64,000 nucleotides of DNA, from assembly GCA_905207705.1 (NCBI GenBank), contig CAJLMA010000002.1:1-64000 (forward strand), written 5' to 3'. The notes below the pieces were generated by a model. It did not search any database, had not been told where the DNA came from, and saw nothing but the letters and a program-made list of their open reading frames with translations. The translations under genes were made by a program, and so were the position numbers. Source of the stretch: an uncultured Prevotellaceae bacterium. Its GTDB lineage: Bacteria; Bacteroidota; Bacteroidia; Bacteroidales; Muribaculaceae. Each line of letters opens with the position of its first letter. The first letter of the stretch is position 1. This document shows, piece by piece, positions 43,887 to 52,856 of the stretch.

Positions 43887-45146
43887 TTATTCAAATTTAA
43901 TGGATTCGGATGGCTTTATGGATGATACAACCATCGAGGGAATTATAAGAGTAAGATATGATAAAACAATTATGCCAAGATTTAATAAGATGATGAAACC
44001 CCAGTTTATTTCTATGGGTATATATGGCATATAATAGGATTCTGCATTTAGTTTTATCAAGTGAAATTCTTTTTGCAAAAAAGCAATGGACAAACCAATG
44101 ATATTGCCTATTAGAATTGACTTGAATATTAATTTTTGAGTCAGGCATATGAAAATGTTTCTTATCGAAGCAGAACTTGCGCCTAAAGACTTAAGAGTTC
44201 CAATCAAATTTATACGTTCAAGGACAATCATGAGTAGCGCAGAAATAAGAGTGAATGCAGATACGACCGACATGAGAATTATTATTATTACAACGTTCAT
44301 GTCAAGTAATCCTAACCATGAAAAATAGGCCACATTATTTGTATTTGTCTCAGATACATTGTACAACAACCTTCCATTTAAATCGGTTGCATTGCCGGCA
44401 AGAGTAATAAAAATGGAGTAGGCTTGTTCTTCAATATCATCAATGTACTTTGAATCGATTCCGACATATGTCCCTGTATCTTCGTCCCATTGGTTTATAT
44501 TTTGCACAGCTTTTATGTTTCCAATAATGTATGCCTGATCATATTCCTCAAAATCTGAGGAATATATTCCAACTATTGACATACGTCTCACTTTAACCTT
44601 ATCATCTATAAAATATGCGTATATCCTATCGCCTGTATCTAAATTTAATTGAGATGCAGTTGACCTGGACACAATTATTTCATAGATATTCGCGTCATCG
44701 CTCATATCTGGAATGCGGCCTTTGACAAGGCAAGTTTCCATATAACTCCAATTATAATTCGCATCTACACCCTTGTATACTATTCCTTTAAAATCGTTAC
44801 CTGTTTTTAAAATAGCCGGTTGTTCAGCAATGAGGCTCATTGAGGCAATTGAGTCGTGGAACGAGCAATTTTGCAACAATGGAATTATATCTTTGGCGTT
44901 TATTGTGTTCAAGTTATTGGATGCGTTTGTGTTCGCATTCACATTGAACACTTTAATGTGGGAATCAAGATTATAAATTTTGCTTGAAATTTCATTTTTA
45001 AAACCTAAAACTATCGTTATGGATAGAATCATTATGATTATAGCAAGTACTATGCCGATGACAGCAATATTTAGACTCGGAGATGCAGCCCTGCGAGATC
45101 CGTCTTCAAATTTCAAGCGCTTTGATATGAATAATTCAAATTTCAT
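43887..45146 (-). CDS. FtsX/LolC-type ABC transporter permease
   Basis: This is a 419-residue membrane protein with one N-terminal helix (~residues 28-50, IGIVLAIIIMILSITIVLGF), a large periplasmic MacB-like domain (~55-275) and three C-terminal helices of the FtsX fold (MNVVIIIILMSVVSAFTLIS; a middle helix near LIGNIIGLSIAFL; IILLNLGIIVLSYLTLI). This matches LolC/LolE, which extract lipoproteins from the inner membrane for LolA. No ATPase partner is next to it, which is usual in Bacteroidales. TAAATTTG on the minus strand at 45206-45199 may be its -7 box. Confidence 0.88.
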   Translation of the reverse strand: MKFELFISKRLKFEDGSRRAASPSLNIAVIGIVLAIIIMILSITIVLGFKNEISSKIYNLDSHIKVFNVNANTNASNNLNTINAKDIIPLLQNCSFHDSIASMSLIAEQPAILKTGNDFKGIVYKGVDANYNWSYMETCLVKGRIPDMSDDANIYEIIVSRSTASQLNLDTGDRIYAYFIDDKVKVRRMSIVGIYSSDFEEYDQAYIIGNIKAVQNINQWDEDTGTYVGIDSKYIDDIEEQAYSIFITLAGNATDLNGRLLYNVSETNTNNVAYFSWLGLLDMNVVIIIILMSVVSAFTLISALLMIVLERINLIGTLKSLGASSASIRNIFICLTQKLIFKSILIGNIIGLSIAFLQKEFHLIKLNAESYYMPYIPIEINWGFIILLNLGIIVLSYLTLIIPSMVVSSIKPSESIKFE

Positions 45147-45359
45147 GTGCTGGTAAAATAAATATCACGACATATTGTCACTGTCATGAAAATTATTACA
45201 AATTTAGCATAAATCTATTATAATAATCGGATGCTGAATTATAAAAGACAATGTATTTTATTTGTCACATTAAGGATTCTGCGTTTGGATGTTTTTGCAT
45301 CTTCATATTTAAATTGTGCTGCATTATTAGTATTTTTGCATGTTAAACATGTTTGAGAA

Positions 45360-45905
45360 ATGAGTTTCACTAAAAATATAGTATTATTGCTATTGTCGCC
45401 TAAAAACGGCTGGAAAGAAATAAAACGTTACAACACGCCGGCAAAGTTGATGTTGTCTAAAGTTGTATATCCGTTGATTGCATTGCTGTCGTTATCGGCA
45501 TTTGCCCAAATGCTTTATAACTCAGAATTAACTATAAGTGTCGGAATCCAGCAAGCGATAATAGAATTTTCGAAATATTTTTTTGCATACTTGCTGGTTA
45601 ATTATCTGATGACAGGTTTTTTCCCGAAAGTAGTCAACAACAAATCGACAGCAAACAAGGTAAGTGTTTTTCTACAATATAATATGTCCGTATTGATTAT
45701 AATAAACATTATAAATAATTTACTGCCAATACCGTTTACATATCTGAACATATTGTATTTATATATATTCTTTGTGGCATGGAAAGCCGATGAATTCCTT
45801 GGGATAGTTGAAAATGGCGATAAGAAGTTCCTCGTTATTTCAGCGGCGTTGTTATTATTAATACCTGTGTCAATCAAATTTGTGCTGGAACTGTTTTTAG
45901 TCTGA
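45360..45905 (+). CDS. Yip1-like integral membrane protein
   Basis: This is a 181-residue protein with about five hydrophobic helices. The N-terminus NIVLLLLSPKNGWKEIKR is the opening seen in Yip1/DUF1282-type proteins, where a short amphipathic helix and W-x-E motif precede the membrane part. The function is unknown. A TATTTTTG lies at 45331-45338, 22 bp before the start. It begins a same-strand run with smpB (12 bp gap), a CHU_C-type protein, a lytic transglycosylase and uvrA. Confidence 0.65.
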   Translation: MSFTKNIVLLLLSPKNGWKEIKRYNTPAKLMLSKVVYPLIALLSLSAFAQMLYNSELTISVGIQQAIIEFSKYFFAYLLVNYLMTGFFPKVVNNKSTANKVSVFLQYNMSVLIIINIINNLLPIPFTYLNILYLYIFFVAWKADEFLGIVENGDKKFLVISAALLLLIPVSIKFVLELFLV

Positions 45906-45917
45906 AAATTTTAAAGT

Positions 45918-46370
45918 ATGAAATCATCCAATATCAATATAAAAAATAAACGAGCAACATTTGACTATGAAATCATAGAAACATTTGTTGCAGGAATAGT
46001 TCTCTCGGGAACAGAAATAAAATCTATAAGGCTTGGCAAGGCTGGATTGAGCGATACATTCTGCTATATAAACAATGGCGAGGTGTGGATAAAAAACATG
46101 TATGTGGCAGAATATGCTTTTGGCTCGTATAATAATCATCAGATAAGACGAGACCGAAAGTTGCTCTTGACCAAGAAAGAAATTGCAAAAATGCAGAAAT
46201 ACAATCAATTGAGTGGATTTACTATCGTGCCTTTAAAATTGTTTATAAATGACAAAGGTCTTGCAAAATTATCGGTAGCAATAGCTCGCGGTAAAAAAGA
46301 ATATGACAAACGTCAATCAATAAAAGAACGAGAAGACAAGCGGATGATGGATAGGGCTATGAAAAAATAG
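45918..46370 (+). CDS. smpB: SsrA-binding protein
   Basis: This is a 150-residue RNA-binding protein that delivers tmRNA to stalled ribosomes. It shows INIKNKRATFDYEIIETFVAGIVLSG split at residues ~4-30, GTEIKSIRLGKAGLSD, and the YAFGSYNNHQIRRDRKLLL segment, with a basic C-terminal tail (KKEYDKRQSIKEREDKRMMD). Length is normal. The tmRNA gene itself was not found in this window. Confidence 0.96.
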   Translation: MKSSNINIKNKRATFDYEIIETFVAGIVLSGTEIKSIRLGKAGLSDTFCYINNGEVWIKNMYVAEYAFGSYNNHQIRRDRKLLLTKKEIAKMQKYNQLSGFTIVPLKLFINDKGLAKLSVAIARGKKEYDKRQSIKEREDKRMMDRAMKK

Positions 46371-46405
46371 TCTTCATATTTAATATCTTTTAAAAAGTCC
46401 TTATA

Positions 46406-47752
46406 ATGAAGACAAATTTGCTTTTATTGATTTGTATCGGCATTTCTGCCAATACATATATTGCAGCACAGCAAATATACTTTGAAGGCAACAATCTGCC
46501 TGTATATATAGAAAAGCCGAGTTCATCTACAGGATTGAATAATATTTATGTATTATATTCATCCGACGGAGTTTCCATGAATTATTCACAGCAAAATGTC
46601 GGCACGAATGTAACATGGTATTCCTATGATGAAAGAGGGGGTGGATATGCAGAACCTATAACCGGGATAGAGCGAGTCGATTCAAGAGTGACCGCGATGC
46701 CACAAGTTATGCCCAATAGAGGCTATATTATCGAGGAAGGTACAGACAGGACGTATGTGTGGGTGACGGATTACTCTGATTATGAATTGGACTTGCAAAA
46801 TATACAAGTTGACACACAAAGAGATTGTGGTACAGCTCGTTTGAATATTACAGGGTCGGGTGATGATATTATCTATTATACTATAAATGGAGTTCCGGAA
46901 CGTCTTGATCGAGCGTTGACAATTGCATACAGGACATTGGAATGGAGTGATGAAAATTTGATGTGGGAAGAAGTGGTCGTTGAAGAAAATGAAGAAAGTT
47001 TCAGAAACTCCATAGCAGTTCCTGCGCCATATTGTGACACAGAATTCACATTAAGTGGGGACAAATTCCTGCGATTTTGGGATATGGGAATGGAGGTGAC
47101 AAGTGACACTTATGTGACAAGTGCCGTGGCAGTAGAGACTACAACCGTACAGGAGCAACGTGACGCAACAAATGAAATAGGAGAGAACGAGGATTCTGGC
47201 TCTACATTAGGCGGCTCGGCTCCGGTTTCAATAACATTTAGCGCATTCTGTACTGATGCAATGGTACATAAAGAGTGGCAAATGTCGACCGACGCCAATT
47301 TCAACGACATACAATTAAGATTTACCGAAGAAGAATTAGTGCAAAACCTTACGGAGGCCGGAACATTCTATTACAGGTTTTATGGAACCGACAACTCCGG
47401 AGAATGCGAAGCTTTCGGAGAAGTTTACACTGTTTCAATTGGAGAATCGAGCCTTGAATGTCCAAATGTATTTTCACCTCAATCAAGTGAAGGTGTAAAT
47501 GATGAATGGAAGGTTTCATACAAATCGATCATTCAATTCCAGTGTTGGATATTCAATCGGTGGGGCATACAGATATGCAAGTTGGACGACCCATCACAAG
47601 GATGGGATGGGAAATATAAAGGGAAATATGTAAAATCAGGAACATACTATTATGTAATAGAAGCAGTGGGTTCAGATGGTGTGGAGTATAATTTAAAGGG
47701 TGACATAAATATAATAAACTACGACCAAAGTGAGAACCCAACTGTAAATTGA
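46406..47752 (+). CDS. Exported protein with CHU_C / T9SS type B-like C-terminal domain
   Basis: This is a 448-residue protein with a signal peptide (residues ~1-21, ending IAAQQ). The middle (~25-350) has no recognised domain; it is beta-rich, acidic, and contains a block that starts TFSAFCTDAMVHKEW. The last ~95 residues match the gliding-motility/CHU_C pattern: PNVFSPQSSEGVNDEWKV, then FNRWGIQICKL, WDGKYKGKYVKSGTYYYVIEA and a terminal LKGDINII. In Flavobacteria that domain directs type B secretion by the T9SS. Whether this organism has T9SS cannot be seen here. The gene lies between smpB and a lytic transglycosylase, which may point to an envelope role. Confidence 0.72.
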   Translation: MKTNLLLLICIGISANTYIAAQQIYFEGNNLPVYIEKPSSSTGLNNIYVLYSSDGVSMNYSQQNVGTNVTWYSYDERGGGYAEPITGIERVDSRVTAMPQVMPNRGYIIEEGTDRTYVWVTDYSDYELDLQNIQVDTQRDCGTARLNITGSGDDIIYYTINGVPERLDRALTIAYRTLEWSDENLMWEEVVVEENEESFRNSIAVPAPYCDTEFTLSGDKFLRFWDMGMEVTSDTYVTSAVAVETTTVQEQRDATNEIGENEDSGSTLGGSAPVSITFSAFCTDAMVHKEWQMSTDANFNDIQLRFTEEELVQNLTEAGTFYYRFYGTDNSGECEAFGEVYTVSIGESSLECPNVFSPQSSEGVNDEWKVSYKSIIQFQCWIFNRWGIQICKLDDPSQGWDGKYKGKYVKSGTYYYVIEAVGSDGVEYNLKGDINIINYDQSENPTVN

Positions 47753-47786
47753 AAGGTAAGAACAAATTAATAAATATCATGAATTT

Positions 47787-48749
47787 ATGAACTTGAAAAT
47801 AAAATCGAAAATTGTTGTATTGCTGTCGTTGATTGTAATGTCAAGCAACATTATCCTTGTAAGAGCCGAAGGTCCATTCTTGACAATAGATCAGTCGGCC
47901 GTGTATCCTAATCCGGAAGTGCCAATGGCCGTAGTAATAGCAGGAGAACAAGTGCTATTTGACAGGATAGACATGTATGAACGTCTTGACAGAGAAATGA
48001 CCCAAATAATTTACGGACATAGCAATCTGCTATTGACCATAAAACGAGCAAATAGATATTTTCCATTAATCATACCTATTTTGAAGAAAAACGGCATTCC
48101 TGAAGATTTTGCTTATCTTGCCGCAGTTGAAAGCTATCTTAATGTCAATGCTCGTTCTCCAGCCGGAGCTGCAGGAATGTGGCAGTTGATGAAAGGGACA
48201 GCTCGTGACTATGGTCTCGAAGTGAATGATGAAGTTGACGAGCGATATGATCCGGTAAAATCCACCGAGGCTGCTTGCAAATATCTTAAAGCTGCCTATA
48301 AGAAATATAAACACTGGCCTACTGTCGCCGCATCTTATAACGCAGGCATGGGACGTATTTCGAAAGAACTTGATAGTCAATTTGCCGAAGATTCTTTTGA
48401 TTTGTTCCTGAATGAAGAAACATCGAGATATGTATTCAGGTTCATAGCAATGAAGCTTATAATAGAACAGCCTCAGAAGTACGGATTCCAAATATCAAAG
48501 CAACAGTTGTATCAACCGGTTAAATATAAAGAAAAAGTTGTCAATGGCATAGTTGGAGATTGGAGAGAATGGGCAAAAAAACAAGGAATTACTTATGCAC
48601 AATTGCGAAGTATGAATCCTTGGATAAGGTCATCAAGCATGAAGAAAAGTAAACGTAAACACATTGTATTTATACCTTTTGAAGAAAGTCTATACAGAAG
48701 TAAAATGACATCAATCAGTGTGTATAATAAAAATTGGGTAGTGGATTAA
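47787..48749 (+). CDS. Membrane-bound-type lytic transglycosylase (SLT domain)
   Basis: This is a 320-residue protein with a signal peptide (residues ~1-28) and a GH23/SLT domain at about 110-260. The catalytic Glu is in LAAVESYLNVNARSPAGAAG, followed by MWQLMKGTARDYGL, RYDPVKSTEAACKYLK and VAASYNAGMGRI. The end (WREWAKKQGITYAQLRSMNPWI) resembles a degenerate LysM-like wall-binding segment, as in MltD. It cleaves peptidoglycan glycan strands to anhydro-muropeptides. It precedes uvrA by 3 bp. Confidence 0.9.
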   Translation: MNLKIKSKIVVLLSLIVMSSNIILVRAEGPFLTIDQSAVYPNPEVPMAVVIAGEQVLFDRIDMYERLDREMTQIIYGHSNLLLTIKRANRYFPLIIPILKKNGIPEDFAYLAAVESYLNVNARSPAGAAGMWQLMKGTARDYGLEVNDEVDERYDPVKSTEAACKYLKAAYKKYKHWPTVAASYNAGMGRISKELDSQFAEDSFDLFLNEETSRYVFRFIAMKLIIEQPQKYGFQISKQQLYQPVKYKEKVVNGIVGDWREWAKKQGITYAQLRSMNPWIRSSSMKKSKRKHIVFIPFEESLYRSKMTSISVYNKNWVVD

Positions 48750-48752
48750 GCA

Positions 48753-51584
48753 ATGCAACTTAACGGAAAAGATATAGAAGGCATATCGGTATATGGGGCG
48801 AGAGTTCATAATCTTAAAAATATAGATGTTGAAATACCTCACAACAAGTTGACTGTAATAACCGGATTGAGTGGAAGCGGAAAGTCTTCATTGGCATTTG
48901 ATACTATATTTGCAGAAGGCCAACGCAGATATATAGAGACATTCTCGGCTTATGCGAGAAATCTCCTTGGTGTGCTTGAGCGTCCGGATGTAGACAAAAT
49001 AACCGGTTTGAGCCCTGTTATATCCATTGAACAAAAAACCGTAAATAAAAATCCAAGAAGCACAATTGGGACTACAACCGAAATTTATGACTTCTTGAGG
49101 TTGTTGTACGCTCGTGCCGCCGACGCATATTCTTATGTTTCGGGAGAGAAGATGGTTAAATTCACTGTCGACAAAATCATAAACATGATTTTGAGAAAAT
49201 ATATTGGGCATAGAATTTTCATCTTGGCTCCGCTTGTAAATAATCGAAAAGGCCATTATAAGGAGTTGTTTGAACAATTGAGGAAGAAAGGATATTTGTC
49301 GGTTCGTGTTGATGGTTCTCTCAACGAAATAAAATACGGCATGAAAGTAGACCGATACAAGAATCATAGCATCGAACTTGTCGTTGATAAGCTGAAGGTG
49401 GATGACAAGTATCGTGAGCGTCTAAAAGATTCGGTTGAAACAGCGTTCAAGCATGGTGATGGCCAGTTAATGGTTTTTGATGCCGATGATAACGGGAGAA
49501 TCGGTTATTATAGCCGGAATCTTATGGATCCAGCCACCGGACTGTCTTATGCTGAACCTGCTCCGCACAATTTCTCATTTAATTCGCCCCAAGGCGCATG
49601 CAAGCGTTGTAAAGGATTGGGGTATATCAATATCATTGACAAAGAAAAAATAATGCCGAATACCACCATTTCGATATATGACGGTGGTATAATTCCTTTG
49701 GGCAAGTATAAGAATTCATTGATTTTTTGGCAAATATCTGCAATATGCCAAAAATATGGGGTGACAATTAAAACTCCAATTAAAGAGTTGCCCGAAGAAG
49801 CCATCGACGACATCATGAATGGAACCGATGAGCATCTTGATATTAAGAACGACACTTTGAGCATGTCTAATTATTTTATGAGATACGATGGTCTTGTAAA
49901 ATATATTGAAATGCAACAGACAGAAGATGCCTCAGTACAGGCTCAGAAGTGGGCTGGTCAATTCTTTTCTCGTGTTGTGTGTCCAGAATGCAATGGAGCG
50001 AGGTTGAAAAAAGAAGCATTGCATTATTACATCGGAGGGAAAAACATTGCAGACTTGTCGGCAATGGATATATCTGAATTGCAACAGTGGATGAAGAATA
50101 TTCAAAATGTTATGACCGAACAGCAATGGAGTATCGCCAAGGAGATTGTAAAGGAAATAAATGGCAGATTGGATTTCCTTGTCAATGTCGGACTAGATTA
50201 TTTGTCGTTAAATAGAAATTCGGCTTCGTTGTCGGGAGGAGAAAGCCAACGTATCAGGCTTGCAACGCAAATAGGTTCACAGCTTGTAAATGTTCTTTAT
50301 ATTTTGGATGAGCCGAGCATCGGTCTGCATCAGCGAGATAATATACGTCTTATAGAATCGTTAAAAAAACTGAGAGATTCTGACAATTCTGTCATAGTTG
50401 TTGAGCATGACAAAGACATGATGCTGCAAGCTGATTATATTGTGGACATAGGTCCTAAAGCTGGCAGGAAAGGTGGTGAAGTGGTTTTTGCGGGAACTCC
50501 ACAAGAAATGCTTAAAAGCGGAACAATAACCGCTGAATATCTTAGTGGGAAACGAAAGATCGAAGTCCCGGCTTTTCGTCGCAAGGGAAATGGCAAAGCT
50601 ATTGAGCTAAAAGGATGCAAAGGCAATAATTTGAAAAATATAGATGTCAGAATTCCTTTAGGAATGTTCGTTTGCATTACCGGAGTATCTGGCAGCGGAA
50701 AATCTTCATTGGTGAATGGAACATTGCAACCTATATTAAGCAAAAAATTTTATAAATCCAATCAGCAGCCATTGCCTTTTGACGAAATTACGGGCATTGA
50801 AAACATAGACAAAGTTGTTACAGTCGATCAATCACCATTAGGACGCTCTCCGCGGTCGAATCCTGCAACATATACAGGTGTGTTTTCCGACATAAGGAAC
50901 GTATTTGTTGATTTACCTGAAGCAAAAATCAGAGGATATAAACCCGGACGTTTTTCGTTTAATGTAAATGGTGGACGTTGCGAGGAGTGCAAAGGCAATG
51001 GATATAAAACCATTGAAATGAGTTTCCTCCCGGATGTATTAGTGCCATGTGAAGCTTGTGGCGGAAAACGATACAACAGGGAGACGCTTGAAGTTCGTTT
51101 TAAAGGAAAATCTATTGCTGATGTCCTCGACATGACGATAAATCAAGCCGTTGAATTTTTTGATTCGATTCCTGCTATTCTCAACAAGATAAAAGTGTTG
51201 CAAGATGTCGGAATGGGATATATAAAACTTGGCCAACCATCAAGTACTTTATCGGGAGGAGAGAGCCAAAGAGTGAAACTTGCAACTGAATTGGCAAAAA
51301 AAGATACTGGCAAAACGTTATATATACTCGATGAACCAACTACTGGTTTGCATTTTGAAGATATAAAAGTATTGCTGAGCGTATTGAATAAATTGGTTGA
51401 CAAAGGCAACACGGTCATTGTAATAGAGCATAACATGGATGTGATAAAGAGTGCCGATTATATTATTGATTTAGGTCCGGAGGGCGGTTGCAACGGAGGC
51501 AAAATCATTGCTACAGGAACACCTGAAAATATAATTAAAAACAAAGATTCGTTGACAGCACAGTTTTTAAAATTAGAATTATAA
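48753..51584 (+). CDS. uvrA: Excinuclease ABC subunit A
   Basis: This 943-residue DNA-damage recognition ATPase of nucleotide excision repair has two ABC modules. The Walker A motifs are GLSGSGKSSLAFD near residue 33 and GVSGSGKSSLVNG near 645, each paired with a signature LSGGESQRIRLA or LSGGESQRVKLA. Zinc-binding cysteines occur in CPECNGARLKKEALHY and in CEECKGNGYKTIEMSF followed by CEACGGKRYN. Length and order are normal. It is the last gene of the run that starts at the Yip1-like gene and is followed by a terminator. Confidence 0.97.
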   Translation: MQLNGKDIEGISVYGARVHNLKNIDVEIPHNKLTVITGLSGSGKSSLAFDTIFAEGQRRYIETFSAYARNLLGVLERPDVDKITGLSPVISIEQKTVNKNPRSTIGTTTEIYDFLRLLYARAADAYSYVSGEKMVKFTVDKIINMILRKYIGHRIFILAPLVNNRKGHYKELFEQLRKKGYLSVRVDGSLNEIKYGMKVDRYKNHSIELVVDKLKVDDKYRERLKDSVETAFKHGDGQLMVFDADDNGRIGYYSRNLMDPATGLSYAEPAPHNFSFNSPQGACKRCKGLGYINIIDKEKIMPNTTISIYDGGIIPLGKYKNSLIFWQISAICQKYGVTIKTPIKELPEEAIDDIMNGTDEHLDIKNDTLSMSNYFMRYDGLVKYIEMQQTEDASVQAQKWAGQFFSRVVCPECNGARLKKEALHYYIGGKNIADLSAMDISELQQWMKNIQNVMTEQQWSIAKEIVKEINGRLDFLVNVGLDYLSLNRNSASLSGGESQRIRLATQIGSQLVNVLYILDEPSIGLHQRDNIRLIESLKKLRDSDNSVIVVEHDKDMMLQADYIVDIGPKAGRKGGEVVFAGTPQEMLKSGTITAEYLSGKRKIEVPAFRRKGNGKAIELKGCKGNNLKNIDVRIPLGMFVCITGVSGSGKSSLVNGTLQPILSKKFYKSNQQPLPFDEITGIENIDKVVTVDQSPLGRSPRSNPATYTGVFSDIRNVFVDLPEAKIRGYKPGRFSFNVNGGRCEECKGNGYKTIEMSFLPDVLVPCEACGGKRYNRETLEVRFKGKSIADVLDMTINQAVEFFDSIPAILNKIKVLQDVGMGYIKLGQPSSTLSGGESQRVKLATELAKKDTGKTLYILDEPTTGLHFEDIKVLLSVLNKLVDKGNTVIVIEHNMDVIKSADYIIDLGPEGGCNGGKIIATGTPENIIKNKDSLTAQFLKLEL

Positions 51585-51613
51585 TCATATTCATAAAAAA
51601 CAATTATTGTGAG

Positions 51614-51650
51614 GAAAGGTGACTAAAAATTTTTTAGTTGCCTTTTTTAT
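51614..51650 (+). terminator. Terminator after uvrA
   Basis: AAAGGTGACTAAAAA pairs with TTTTTAGTTGCCTTT (two G-U pairs), followed by TTTATT. It ends the uvrA transcript. Confidence 0.82.
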
Positions 51651-51726
51651 TAACCGTTATTGCTATGATAAACACGGAAAATTTAAAACAGTCTAAAACA
51701 GTCATAACTCCAATAACCATATTTAT

Positions 51727-51752
51727 ATAATGTGGTATTATTACCACATTAT
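51727..51752. repeat. Perfect 11-bp inverted repeat
   Basis: ATAATGTGGTA (51727-51737) and TACCACATTAT (51742-51752) are separated by four bases. There is no T-run on the plus side, so it is more likely an operator-like site than a terminator. Confidence 0.6.
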
Positions 51753-52155
51753 GACACCCGGATAAAATTCACGTTAGTAAACAAGGGTATCGTTGTAAAA
51801 ATGAATTAACAATAATAAATTAAATACGTCCTGTAAAAAACTTATCGCTGTCTGGATGTTGCAGAAAAACACATAAATAGGGGAGTTGTGTGCTAAGAGG
51901 CAATTAACATATATTATACTGATAGTTAAATATCGATATGTTAGTGTATTACATATAAAATCTAAAGTAATAATATATATTTCATTGAACATTGAACAAT
52001 ATTTAAATAAAAGCTTTAAATATTTGATGTATATCATTTTAGTTTAAGAAGTTAAGTATTATATTAATTATTCTTTATAACAAACAAGCCAATTTTTCAT
52101 CTATAGTGCGAGTATTTTCTATTTACAGTATTAAATTACGATTTGTGTATGTTAA

Positions 52156-52187
52156 TTTGCATATTTCAATCCTCTTGTGTACATTTG
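52156..52187 (+). promoter_or_regulatory. Promoter of the HTH regulator gene
   Basis: TTTG at 52156-52159 and TACATTTG at 52180-52187 are 20 bp apart, an excellent match. The -7 box is also the left arm of an inverted repeat. Confidence 0.82.
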
Positions 52188-52209
52188 TATATCGTAAATT
52201 GCAAATGTA
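52180..52209. promoter_or_regulatory. Putative autoregulatory operator
   Basis: TACATTTG (52180-52187) and CAAATGTA (52202-52209) form a perfect 8-bp inverted repeat with a 14-bp spacer. It covers the -7 box and the transcription start, 8 bp before the start codon of the HTH protein. Confidence 0.55.
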
Positions 52210-52216
52210 AATAGAT

Positions 52217-52756
52217 ATGGACATAGCTACACGAATAAAAATATTCTTAAATGATCAAGGCATAACATATTCTCAATTTGCAGATGCGTGTAATATATCT
52301 CGCCCAACCTTGTCCCAGCTGCTTACAGGGAGAAACAAGAAGGTGAATAATGAGATTATCTCCAAAATTCATTGTGCTTATCCGTCATTATCAATAATGT
52401 GGTTAATGTTTGGAGAGCCTCCTATGATTTTAAACGATAATGATACCGGTACTTCTTTTACACATTTTGTACGGGATATGTCCACTGCTCATAAAGAAGA
52501 GGCTGATAATTATGTTCAGGAACAAGACATGCCAATTAAAAATGATAAAATAGTTTTTGATTCAGACGTCATATCAAATAGCGACGATAAGGCGGATGAA
52601 GATTTGGAATATGCTCTTAAGAATATCATGCGAAATAACTATGAAGCCATGTCTGTTCGGCAAGAAGAAACAGAGCCTAAGAAAGGGAAACGCATCGTAA
52701 GTGTCATGGTGCTGTACTCCGACAACAGTTTTGAGTCTTTTGTCCCTGATAAATAA
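52217..52756 (+). CDS. HTH (XRE/Cro-type) transcriptional regulator
   Basis: This is a 179-residue protein with an N-terminal helix-turn-helix at about residues 8-60 (GITYSQFADACNISRPTLSQ, then INSEI-like VNNEIISKI). The middle is polar and acidic, and it ends with a conserved Bacteroidota-type tail (KRIVSVMVLYSDNSFESFVPDK, split at about residues 158-179). A palindrome overlaps its own promoter, which suggests autoregulation. It lies upstream of pyrKD, but those genes have their own promoter, so joint transcription is not certain. Targets and signal are unknown. Confidence 0.82.
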   Translation: MDIATRIKIFLNDQGITYSQFADACNISRPTLSQLLTGRNKKVNNEIISKIHCAYPSLSIMWLMFGEPPMILNDNDTGTSFTHFVRDMSTAHKEEADNYVQEQDMPIKNDKIVFDSDVISNSDDKADEDLEYALKNIMRNNYEAMSVRQEETEPKKGKRIVSVMVLYSDNSFESFVPDK

Positions 52757-52793
52757 ATTATGGTCATGCAATGTTAACACTCATCAAGATTTA

Positions 52794-52824
52794 TTGTATT
52801 AGTAATATAAATTGGTTAGCTTTG
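52794..52824 (+). promoter_or_regulatory. Promoter of pyrKD
   Basis: TTG at 52794-52796 and TAGCTTTG at 52817-52824 are 20 bp apart. CTTTGCAAAG, a 10-bp palindrome (52820-52829), overlaps the end of the -7 box. Confidence 0.8.
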
Positions 52825-52856
52825 CAAAGTGCAATCGCTTATTATAATTTAGACCA

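Larger units (their letters stand above)
51585..52216. other. Gene-free AT-rich region between uvrA and the HTH gene
   Basis: About 630 bp with no supported gene. It contains the uvrA terminator, a perfect 11-bp palindrome at 51727-51752 and the promoter of the downstream regulator. An 87-codon minus-strand frame (51774-52037) has the composition of AT-rich noise and no start context. Confidence 0.6.

Noticed and set aside
51774..52037. 87-codon minus-strand frame
   Set aside because: It is an AT-rich open frame made of Ile, Tyr, Leu and Phe, without promoter, neighbour or motif.
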